Part shown: one piece after another, positions 29,207 through 36,317 of the stretch
Numbering within the stretch: the stretch's first letter is position 1
Layout: each line of letters opens with the position of its first letter
NCBI GenBank assembly: GCA_009843735.1
Contig: VYCW01000088.1
Coordinates: 1 to 36,382, forward strand
DNA: 36,382 bases
Direction of reading: 5' to 3'
Origin: Acidimicrobiaceae bacterium
GTDB taxonomy: Bacteria; Actinomycetota; Acidimicrobiia; Acidimicrobiales; Aldehydirespiratoraceae
Notes under the pieces: generated by a model
The model's database searches: none
Seen by the model: the letters and a program-made list of their open reading frames with translations, nothing else
Told to the model about the DNA's origin: nothing
Program-made: the position numbers and the translations under genes

Positions 29207-30868
29207 ATGGCGGTGCGGGTGCCTGTGCTTGTCGCGGTTGCGTGGCCTTACGCGTCTGGGAGCCGCCATCTCGGCCACGTCGCCGGGGCGTACCTTCCCG
29301 CCGACATCTACGCCCGCTACCAGAGGCTGGCGGGCAACGATGTGCTGATGGTGAGCGGATCCGACGTGCACGGCACGCCGATCACCGTCCGGGCCGACGC
29401 CGAGGGAGTCACCCCGGCCGAGATCGTCGATCGCTATCACGCCGAGTTCTGCCGTCAATGGGAGGCGCTCGGCATCTCGTGGGACCTCTACACCACCACC
29501 GGAACCGCCAACCACGCCGCCGTCACCCAGGACATGTTCCTGGTGCAGCTCCAGAACGGCTTCATCGACAAGCGGGTGTCCGAGCAGTACTACGACCCCG
29601 TCGGTGAGCGGTTCCTGCCCGACCGCTACATCGAGGGGGAGTGCCCCCACTGCGGCTTCGACGCGGCCCGCGGAGACCAGTGCGAGCACTGCAGCACCAC
29701 ACTCGACGCCACCGACCTGATCGAGCCGCGATCGAAGATCAGCGGGGCCGTTCCCGAGCTGCGCGCCACCGAGCACTTCTACTTCCGCTACTCGGACTTC
29801 ACCGAGAGAGTCAGCGCCTGGCTCAAGACGCGCCAGGGCTGGCGCCCCCATGTCCTCAACTCGGCCAACGGCTGGACCAACGAGGGCCTTCAGGATCGAG
29901 CCATCACCCGGGACCTGGACTGGGGAGTCGAGCTTCCCGTCGACGACCTGGGCGAGGGCAAGCGGATATACGTCTGGTACGACGCGGTGATCGGCTACCT
30001 GTCGGCGTCCAAGGAGTGGGCGGCCCGCAACGGCGACGCCGAGGCATGGAAGCGATGGTGGCACAACGACGACGCTCGCCACCTGTACTTCGTCGGCAAG
30101 GACAACATCCCCTTCCACACGCTGCTGTGGCCCGCCCAGCTGATGGGCTACGGCGATCTGCACCTGCCCGACGACGTGCCGGCCAACCAGTACGTGACCT
30201 TCTCGGGGGCGAAGATGGCATCAGGCCGCGGCGTCGGCCTCACCATCGGCGAGGGCCTGAGGCTCTTCGAGCCCGACGCCTTGCGCTACGCCCTGGGGGC
30301 AGCCCTGCCCGAGCACGCCGACACCGAGGTCTCCATCGAGGAGATCGCCCGGCGCGTCAACGACGAGCTGGTCGCCACCTGGGGGAACCTCGTGCACCGG
30401 GTGTTCTCGATGGTCCATTCGAAGCTGGGGGGCGTCGTCCCGGAGACCGGCGAACGCCCAGCGGTGGACTCCGCTCTGCTGTCGGCGGTGGATGACGCCC
30501 TGGCCGAGGGAGCCGGCTGCATCGAGCGGGTCGAGCTGCGGGCCGGCCTGCGGGCCGCCATGGAGGCGGCAGCCAAGGTGAACGCCTACCTCAACTCGAC
30601 GGAGCCGTGGAAGCTGGCGTCGTCGGAGCCGGACCGCGCCGCGGCGGTTCTGGTCACCGCGCTGGAGGCCGTTGCCGGCGTGCGGACCGGGTTGGCCCCC
30701 TACCTCCCGTTCTCTACCGAGGCACTCGACGACGTGTTCGGTCCGGTCTCGTCATGGGAGCGCCCGGCCGTGCCGCCGGGCACGTCGGTGCCCAAGCCCA
30801 CTCCGTTGTTCGCCAAAGTCGACCTGGACGCGATCGACCTCGCCGCCCAGGGCGGGGAGCCCCAATGA
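29207..30868 (+). CDS. metG: Methionyl-tRNA synthetase
   Basis: Class I synthetase that charges tRNA-Met. The HIGH-type motif HLGH follows WPYASGSR near residue 22, and the KMSKS-type loop reads SGAKMASGRG near residue 335, a variant. Four zinc-ligand cysteines occur in ECPHCGFDAARGDQCEHC. The anticodon-binding helical domain covers the C-terminal third (EPWKLASSEPDRAAAVL). There is no C-terminal EMAP/Trbp111 extension at 553 residues. ATG 29207 (MAVRVPVLVAVAWPYASG) is preferred over ATG 29195, because the -10-like bases 29191-29198 overlap the earlier ATG. tatD follows after 15 bases. Confidence 0.94.
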   Translation: MAVRVPVLVAVAWPYASGSRHLGHVAGAYLPADIYARYQRLAGNDVLMVSGSDVHGTPITVRADAEGVTPAEIVDRYHAEFCRQWEALGISWDLYTTTGTANHAAVTQDMFLVQLQNGFIDKRVSEQYYDPVGERFLPDRYIEGECPHCGFDAARGDQCEHCSTTLDATDLIEPRSKISGAVPELRATEHFYFRYSDFTERVSAWLKTRQGWRPHVLNSANGWTNEGLQDRAITRDLDWGVELPVDDLGEGKRIYVWYDAVIGYLSASKEWAARNGDAEAWKRWWHNDDARHLYFVGKDNIPFHTLLWPAQLMGYGDLHLPDDVPANQYVTFSGAKMASGRGVGLTIGEGLRLFEPDALRYALGAALPEHADTEVSIEEIARRVNDELVATWGNLVHRVFSMVHSKLGGVVPETGERPAVDSALLSAVDDALAEGAGCIERVELRAGLRAAMEAAAKVNAYLNSTEPWKLASSEPDRAAAVLVTALEAVAGVRTGLAPYLPFSTEALDDVFGPVSSWERPAVPPGTSVPKPTPLFAKVDLDAIDLAAQGGEPQ

Positions 30869-30883
30869 GGAGGCGTGACTGAC

Positions 30884-31660
30884 GTGCCCTGGGCCGATCA
30901 CCACTGCCACCTCCCGGTTGGCAACGCGGCCACCGAGCTGATCGCCGATGCTCGCTCGGCAGGTGTCGATGTGCTGATCAACATCGGCACCGACGTGGAG
31001 GACTCCCGGCGGGCCATCTCGGTGGCCGAGGCCCACGACGGGGTGTGGGCCACCGCAGGAGTGCATCCCCATGAGGCCTCCAGCGGCCTCGACGGTTTGG
31101 CAGCCCTGCTCTCGGGGCACAATGATGTAGTGGCCGTGGGGGAGACCGGCCTCGACTATCACTACGACCATTCGCCGCGCCCGGTGCAGCGTCGCGTTTT
31201 CGCTGCCCAGGTGGAGCTGGCGAACCAGCGCGGCCTGCCGCTGGTGGTCCACTCCAGGTCGGCCTGGGACGACACCTTCGCGGTGCTCGACCGCGAGGGA
31301 GTGCCGTCCCGGACGGTGATGCACTGCTTCACGGGCGGACCCGACGAGGCCGAGGAGTGCCTGCGCCGCAACGCCATGCTGTCCTTCTCGGGGATCGTCA
31401 CCTTCCCCAACGCCGACGACGTGCGCGACGCAGCCCGGGCATGTCCGCTCAAGCGCCTGCTGGTCGAGACCGACAGCCCCTATCTGGCGCCGGTACCCCA
31501 CCGCGGTCGCAAGAACCGCCCCGCGCTGGTTCCGGTTGTGGGCGCGGCAGTGGCCGCGGCCAAGGGTCTCGACGTCTCGGAGGTGGAGGCGGCGACTTGG
31601 GGGACGACCCGTGCCTTCTACGGGCTCGACGGAGAGGCGGGTTCAGATGGCCCGGCCTGA
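30884..31660 (+). CDS. tatD: TatD-family metal-dependent deoxyribonuclease
   Basis: TIM-barrel metallo-nuclease of the TatD family. Metal ligands are visible: H7 and H9 (WADHHCHLP), E87 (VGETGLDYHYD), VHSRSAWDD, MHCFTGGPDEA and the late ETDSPYLAPVPHRG. Length is 258 residues from GTG 30884. This GTG is ten bases after AGGAGG (30868-30873), while the in-frame GTG 30875 is only one base from it and so is less likely. It sits between metG and the Rpf-like gene, as in mycobacteria. Its 3' end overlaps the Rpf gene by 14 bases. Confidence 0.93.
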   Translation: MPWADHHCHLPVGNAATELIADARSAGVDVLINIGTDVEDSRRAISVAEAHDGVWATAGVHPHEASSGLDGLAALLSGHNDVVAVGETGLDYHYDHSPRPVQRRVFAAQVELANQRGLPLVVHSRSAWDDTFAVLDREGVPSRTVMHCFTGGPDEAEECLRRNAMLSFSGIVTFPNADDVRDAARACPLKRLLVETDSPYLAPVPHRGRKNRPALVPVVGAAVAAAKGLDVSEVEAATWGTTRAFYGLDGEAGSDGPA

Positions 31661-32276
31661 CCGCCGTGTCCGGCTAGCCGTGATCGGGGTGGCCGCGCTC
31701 GTCCTGCTGGCCGCTGTCGCGACGCCCGTCTGGGCCCAGACCTCGGAGTCGACCAACGGCGGAGAAACTCAGTCGACTGCGAACGCGGAGGACTTCGAGG
31801 ACCGGGCCAGGAGATGGAGCGAGGCTCGCAAGCGTGCCCGGGAGGAGGCGCTGCGCCGAGCCGAGGAACTGGCCAACCAGGCCAGAACCACGAGCACCAC
31901 CACTACGACCACGACCGCTGCGCCGACCACGACCACCACCACTACCACCACGACCACGGAACCGCCGACGACGAGCGAGGACACCGAGATCAAGCACCCG
32001 ATACCGGCGGGGACCACAGAAGCGCAGTGGCACGCTCTCCGGCAGTGCGAGTCGACCCAGAACTACCGGGCCATCAGCTCCAGCGGCCGGTACCGCGGTG
32101 CCTACCAGTTCTCGATCCGCACGTGGAACTGGGTGGCCGAGATGCACTACCCGGACCTGGTCGGGGTCGATCCCATCGACGCCTCGCCCCCGGACCAGGA
32201 CAAGATGGCCTACAAGCTCTACGAGATAAACGGTTGGGATCCCTGGCCCACCTGCAAGAAGAGGCTGCCCTCCTGA
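31647..32276 (+). CDS. Resuscitation-promoting-factor-like muralytic protein, secreted
   Basis: A 209-residue exported protein. The signal peptide is residues 1-30 (ending PVWA). A charged helical segment follows (49-80), then a Thr-rich linker (81-110), and a C-terminal Rpf domain (about 127-205). The Rpf domain shows the catalytic glutamate E135 in LRQCEST, the C134-C203 pair, GAYQFSIRTW and the closing GWDPWPTC. Rpf proteins cleave peptidoglycan glycan strands and promote growth resumption of dormant actinobacteria. Unlike RpfB, which is at this place in mycobacteria, it lacks DUF348 and G5 domains. ATG 31647 is set by the signal peptide and by GGAGAGG at 31631-31637; it overlaps tatD. Confidence 0.9.
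   Translation: MARPDRRVRLAVIGVAALVLLAAVATPVWAQTSESTNGGETQSTANAEDFEDRARRWSEARKRAREEALRRAEELANQARTTSTTTTTTTAAPTTTTTTTTTTTEPPTTSEDTEIKHPIPAGTTEAQWHALRQCESTQNYRAISSSGRYRGAYQFSIRTWNWVAEMHYPDLVGVDPIDASPPDQDKMAYKLYEINGWDPWPTCKKRLPS
31893..31963 (+). repeat. ACC/ACG/ACT microsatellite encoding the Thr-rich linker
   Basis: A tract of Thr codons, mostly ACC, ACG and ACT in irregular order, encodes two threonine runs around AAP in the Rpf-like protein. It is likely an extended, possibly glycosylated wall-spanning linker, and its length could change by slippage. Confidence 0.7.
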
Positions 32277-32293
32277 CCCACACGCAGTCGGGG

Positions 32294-33103
32294 TTGCAGG
32301 CGCTGATGGACCGCTTCGACGTGTCGCCGCGCCGGTCCTTGGGTCAGAACTTCGTGACGGATCCGAACACCGTGCGACGGATCGCCCGGCTCAGCGGCGC
32401 GGGCCCGGCCGATCACGTGCTGGAGATCGGCGCCGGTCTGGGCTCGCTCACCCTCGCGCTGGCTGAGACGGGTGCGTCGGTGCGGGCGGTTGAGGTCGAT
32501 CCCGGATTGACGGCCGCGCTGCGTGAAGTCCTCGCGGAGGCGGGCGCGCGGCGCGTCGAAGTGGTGGAGGCCGACGCCGCGAGACTCGACCTGGACGAGG
32601 TCCTGGCGGGTTCGGACCGGTGGATGCTGGTGGCCAACCTTCCCTACAACATTGCTACGCCGCTGATACTGGACCTGCTCCGCGACGCCGCGGCCATAGA
32701 GACCATGGTCGTGATGGTGCAGCGCGAGGCGGGGGAGCGGCTGGCTGCTCCTCCCGGGTCGAGGGCGCGGGGCATTCCCAGCGTGCTGGTCGAGCGGAGG
32801 GGGACGGCGCGGGTGGTGGGGCGGGTTCCGGCCTCGGTGTTCCGGCCCCGGCCCAAAGTCGAGTCGGTGGTGGTGCGCATCGAGCGCCATGCCGGCCGCG
32901 AGGCGCGGTGCCCGCCCGAGGCTGACGCACGGTTCGAGCTGCTCGTGCGGGCCGGATTCGGTCAGCGGCGCAAGATGCTGCGCCGCTCGCTGGCCGGGCT
33001 CGCCGGACGGGAGATCTTCGCGGCCGCGGGCGTGGACCCGTCGTCCCGCCCCGAGGCGTTGACCGTGGACCAGTGGATCAGCCTGGCCCTGGCTGGGAGG
33101 TAG
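32294..33103 (+). CDS. rsmA: 16S rRNA dimethyladenosine transferase RsmA (KsgA)
   Basis: Dimethylates A1518 and A1519 of 16S rRNA, a late step of 30S assembly. Motifs: SLGQNFVTDPNTVRRI at the start, SAM-binding VLEIGAGLGSLTLAL, VEVDPGL, catalytic NLPYNIATP, and a C-terminal GFGQRRKMLRRSLAGL. Three starts are possible: TTG 32294 (used here), ATG 32306, and CTG 32273. The CTG would overlap the Rpf stop by four bases (CTGA), has AAGAAGAGG (about 32256-32263) at good spacing, and restores the N-terminal homology LTHTQSGLQALMDRF, like LGRTEIRRLA of mycobacteria. It may be the true start. It ends three bases from the convergent CoxL-like gene. Confidence 0.94.
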   Translation: MQALMDRFDVSPRRSLGQNFVTDPNTVRRIARLSGAGPADHVLEIGAGLGSLTLALAETGASVRAVEVDPGLTAALREVLAEAGARRVEVVEADAARLDLDEVLAGSDRWMLVANLPYNIATPLILDLLRDAAAIETMVVMVQREAGERLAAPPGSRARGIPSVLVERRGTARVVGRVPASVFRPRPKVESVVVRIERHAGREARCPPEADARFELLVRAGFGQRRKMLRRSLAGLAGREIFAAAGVDPSSRPEALTVDQWISLALAGR

Positions 33104-33106
33104 CGC

Positions 33107-35413
33107 TCAGCAGGTAACCCGGGCCTCGGCTGCGGCGATGGCCCGCCAGACCCGCTGCGGGGTGTAGGGCATGTCCAGGTGGGCGACTCCGAGCGGTGCC
33201 AGCGCGTCGAGCACCGCCGACTGCACCGCCGGGGTCGATCCGATCGTGCCCGACTCGCCGACGCCTTTCGCTCCCAGCGGGTTGAGAGGGGTGGGCGTCT
33301 CGGTGTGGGCCGTCTCCACTCGGGGCAGTTCGGAAGCGGCCGGTATGGCGTAGTCGGCGAAATTGGTGTTGCGGGGGTTGCCGTAGGAGTCGTAGGTGGT
33401 CTCCTCGTACAGGGCCTGCGAGATGCCGGTGGCCACACCGCCGTGCACCTGGCCCTCCACTAGCACCGGGTTGAGGATGCGGCCGCAGTCGTCCACCGCC
33501 ACATGGCGCGCGGAGCGGGTCTCACCGGTGTCGGCGTCGATCTCCACCACCGACACGTGGGCGCCGAACGGGTAGCTGGACTCACCCTGGTTGAAGTCGG
33601 TCTCGGCCGCCAGCCCGCCCGGCTCGACCCCCTCGGGGAGGTCGTCCGCGGCCGCGGCGGCGGCGAGCTCGGCCCACGACACCGTCCGGGCCGGCACGCC
33701 CGCGGGGGCCAGGCCACCGGGGGCCACCACGATGTCGCCGACGTCGGCCTCGAGCAGGTCGGCAGCCAGGCGTCGGGCGGTCTCGAGGACCTCGGTGGCC
33801 GCCGTCCACACCGCGCTGCCGCCGATCTGCAGCGACCGCGACGCCACCGTGCCGGTGCCCCGGGGCACCTCGGCGGTGTCGCTGTGAACGACCCGGACCT
33901 GCTCGGCGGGCACGCCCAGCACCTCGCCCAGGATCTGGGAGAAGGCGGTGGCGTGTCCCTGGCCGTGCGAGGCGGTGCCCACCCTGGCGGTGATGGTGCC
34001 GTCGAGCTCGACGGTGACCGACCCGAACTCCTCGAACAGCCCGACCGCAGTGATCTCCACATAGGTCGACACGCCGATGCCCATCAGCCGGCGGTCACCG
34101 GCGGCCCGCCTGCGGGCCTGCTCGGCTCGCAGCTCCTGGTACCCGGCCGTCTCCAGGGCCAGGTCCAGGGCGCGTTCGTACTCGCCGCAGTCCATGTTGG
34201 CGCCGGTGGGCGTGGTCAGCGGGAAGTCATCGGGCGCGAGCAGGTTGCGGCGCCGCAACTCTGCGGGGTCGATGCCCAACTCGGCCGCGGCCACGTCGAT
34301 GATCCGCTCCAGGCACACGGTCGCCTCGGGCCGGCCCGCTCCCCGGAAGGCGGCCACCGGGGTGGTGTTGGTGACCGCTGCCACCCCCTCGTAGTGGACC
34401 ACGGGAATGCGGTACGGCCCCGACGCCATCATCATCGTGAAGAAGGGCAGGAACGCCCCGATGCCGGGATAGGCACCCGCGTTGGCGGTGACCTTGATCC
34501 TGATCCAGCGGAAAGTCCCGTCGGTGCTCAAGCCGAGCTCCGCGTCGGTGACGTAATCCCTGCCCTGAGTCATGTTGACCAGGTTCTCGCTGCGGGTCTC
34601 GGTCCACTTCACCGGCCTGTCCATGCGCCGGGCCAGCCATGCCGCCACGATGTACTCCGGGTAGGTGGGGGCCTTGGAGCCGAATCCACCGCCGACGGCG
34701 GGTGCGACCACCCGCACATCCTCCGGTGGAGCGCCCAGGGCCGCGGCTAGGCCGTTGCGGACCTCGTGGGGTCGCTGGGTGGTGCACCACACCGTCAACC
34801 CCTCGGCGCCTTCGCCGTCGCCGGGTGCGGCCAGCACCACGGAGGGCTCGATGGGAGCCCCCGACATGCGGTGGTTGACGATGCGGGCCTTCACCGTCAG
34901 GTCGTGGCCGCTCATCGCTTCGGGGTCGGCGGGAGTGGAGAACTGCGCCGCCAGGTTCGATCCGTGGGCCTCGATGATCACCGGTGCACCCGGTTCGAGG
35001 GCCTCGAACGGGCCGGTCACTGCGTCGAGCGGCTCGTAGTCGACCTCCACCAGTTCGGCCGCGTCGACGGCCTCGGCCCGGGTCTCGGCCACCACCACCG
35101 CGATCGGGTCACCCACGTAGCGGGCCTTGTCGGCCAGGGGCCGGCGGCTGAGCTCGGGCGGCAGCAACACGAACTGTGGCTGCGGGTCGATGGGCAGGTC
35201 CGATACGGTCAGCACGTCGACGACGCCCGGCGCGGCCTTGGCCGCCTCCGTATCGACGGATGCGATGGCGGCGTGGGCCATCACCGATCGCACGAAGGCG
35301 AGGTGAACGGTTCCAGGCGGCGCCATGTCGCCCACGTATCGAGCGGTGCCGGTGAGCAGATCAGGGTCCTCGCGCCTGAGCACGGCGTTACCCATGAACG
35401 ATCCTGAGGCCAC
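33107..35413 (-). CDS. Molybdopterin-binding subunit, form-II CoxL-like (xanthine dehydrogenase family)
   Basis: Large molybdopterin subunit (768 residues) of the xanthine oxidase/CO dehydrogenase family, which hydroxylates small substrates at a Mo cofactor. The active-site loop reads AAFRGAGRPEA (about 354-364), the AYRGAGR signature of form II, not the AYXCSFR of true form I CO dehydrogenase; CO oxidation is therefore doubtful. The catalytic glutamate is E720 (KGVGESGTIG). Mo-cofactor contacts include GGGFGSKA (241-248) and GTASHGQGHATAF. GTG 35413 has AAGGAG seven bases upstream. The partner FAD and 2Fe-2S subunits usually encoded beside it are absent within the window. It sits inverted within the conserved rsmA-ispE junction, which suggests an insertion. 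Confidence 0.9.
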   Translation of the reverse strand: MASGSFMGNAVLRREDPDLLTGTARYVGDMAPPGTVHLAFVRSVMAHAAIASVDTEAAKAAPGVVDVLTVSDLPIDPQPQFVLLPPELSRRPLADKARYVGDPIAVVVAETRAEAVDAAELVEVDYEPLDAVTGPFEALEPGAPVIIEAHGSNLAAQFSTPADPEAMSGHDLTVKARIVNHRMSGAPIEPSVVLAAPGDGEGAEGLTVWCTTQRPHEVRNGLAAALGAPPEDVRVVAPAVGGGFGSKAPTYPEYIVAAWLARRMDRPVKWTETRSENLVNMTQGRDYVTDAELGLSTDGTFRWIRIKVTANAGAYPGIGAFLPFFTMMMASGPYRIPVVHYEGVAAVTNTTPVAAFRGAGRPEATVCLERIIDVAAAELGIDPAELRRRNLLAPDDFPLTTPTGANMDCGEYERALDLALETAGYQELRAEQARRRAAGDRRLMGIGVSTYVEITAVGLFEEFGSVTVELDGTITARVGTASHGQGHATAFSQILGEVLGVPAEQVRVVHSDTAEVPRGTGTVASRSLQIGGSAVWTAATEVLETARRLAADLLEADVGDIVVAPGGLAPAGVPARTVSWAELAAAAAADDLPEGVEPGGLAAETDFNQGESSYPFGAHVSVVEIDADTGETRSARHVAVDDCGRILNPVLVEGQVHGGVATGISQALYEETTYDSYGNPRNTNFADYAIPAASELPRVETAHTETPTPLNPLGAKGVGESGTIGSTPAVQSAVLDALAPLGVAHLDMPYTPQRVWRAIAAAEARVTC

Positions 35414-35460
35414 GGCGGTCTCCTTGTTCGACTGCGACCCGTGGACTCTAGAGCCAGCGC

Positions 35461-35514
35461 GAGGCCAGCGGCCTCATGGGCCGCGCCGGTGGCCCGCGGC
35501 GGTGCACCACCGCC
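35461..35514. other. Two short hairpins in the divergent CoxL-ispE intergenic region
   Basis: GAGGCC/GGCCTC (35461-35475, three-base loop) and GGCGGTG/CACCGCC (35498-35514, loop CAC) lie in the 124-base gap between divergent starts. Neither has a T tract. They may be regulatory leader structures or remnants; function not known. Confidence 0.35.
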
Positions 35515-35525
35515 CGGTCCGCAAG

Positions 35526-35531
35526 TAGCTT
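35526..35531 (+). promoter_or_regulatory. Putative -10 hexamer for ispE
   Basis: TAGCTT (TANNNT), identical to the hexamer before the PHP gene, is followed by six bases and then GTG 35538. A leaderless transcript is predicted. No ribosome-binding site precedes the GTG. Confidence 0.45.
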
Positions 35532-35537
35532 CGCGGC

Positions 35538-36278
35538 GTGATCGAGGCGCTGGCGCCGGCCAAGCTGACCCTGAGTTTGCGTGTCACCGGGGTGCGGGAC
35601 GACGGCTACCACGAGATCGACGCCGAGATGGTGACGCTGGACCTCTGCGACCGGCTGGAGATCCACCCGGACTCCGGGGGGGAGGCCGACGTGCGGATGC
35701 TCGATGCCGCCGGCGGTGACTTCGGAGCCGCGCCGCCGGCGGCCGGCAACCTCGTCGTGCGGGCTCTGTCCCTGGCCGGGCGGGGCGCCCGGGTGACGGT
35801 CCACAAGCGGATCCCGGCCGGCGCCGGACTGGGCGGCGGGTCTGCCGACGCCGCCGCGGTGTTGCGCTGGGCCGGCTTCACCGACACCGTGCAGGCGGCC
35901 TCGATAGGCGCGGACGTGGCCTTCTGCCTGACCGGCGGTCGGGCCCGGGTGCGCGGCATAGGGGAGCTTGTCGAGCCGCTTCCCGACGTTCGCGAGCAGT
36001 ACACCCTGTTGCTGGTGCCGCTGTCATGCAGCACCGCGGCCGTGTACGCGGCCTGGGACGATCTCGGGGGACCGGAGGGCCCCAGTGGCAACGATCTGGA
36101 AGCTGCCGCGCTCCGGGTGGCGCCGGAGCTGGCGGCATGGCGAGATGAGCTCGGCAACGCCACCGGTCAGACCCCCCGCCTCGCGGGAAGCGGCAGCACC
36201 TGGTTCGTGGCCGGCGCCCACCCGGGCCCGAACCGCGTGGTGGCGACCACGACCGAGCGGTCCGCGCCGTTCACGTGA
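35538..36278 (+). CDS. ispE: 4-diphosphocytidyl-2-C-methyl-D-erythritol kinase IspE
   Basis: GHMP kinase of the non-mevalonate (MEP) isoprenoid pathway; it phosphorylates CDP-methylerythritol with ATP and so feeds DMAPP, which MiaA also uses. K9 in LAPAKLTLSL, the GHMP phosphate loop PAGAGLGGGSADAAA (93-107) and the catalytic D126 (SIGADVAFCL) are visible. The late GSGSTWFV motif also fits. At 246 residues it is short; mycobacterial IspE is about 300, mainly because the C-terminal part is trimmed. The GTG at 35538 begins the canonical first strand. It is separated from its usual neighbour rsmA by the inverted CoxL-like gene. Confidence 0.92.
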   Translation: MIEALAPAKLTLSLRVTGVRDDGYHEIDAEMVTLDLCDRLEIHPDSGGEADVRMLDAAGGDFGAAPPAAGNLVVRALSLAGRGARVTVHKRIPAGAGLGGGSADAAAVLRWAGFTDTVQAASIGADVAFCLTGGRARVRGIGELVEPLPDVREQYTLLLVPLSCSTAAVYAAWDDLGGPEGPSGNDLEAAALRVAPELAAWRDELGNATGQTPRLAGSGSTWFVAGAHPGPNRVVATTTERSAPFT

Positions 36279-36317
36279 GGGTGTTGGTGGGGGAGGGCCC
36301 GGCGTCAGGCCCGCCGG

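Noticed and set aside
31814..32293. N-terminal extension of the RsmA frame with His/Asp runs
   Set aside because: This is the Rpf gene read in another frame through the Thr-codon repeat; Rpf motifs and the signal peptide are in the other frame, and RsmA homology begins only near 32273.
33107..35413. True carbon monoxide dehydrogenase large subunit
   Set aside because: The active-site loop is AFRGAGR, not the AYXCSFR loop with the Cu-binding cysteine of form I, and coxM/coxS are absent nearby.
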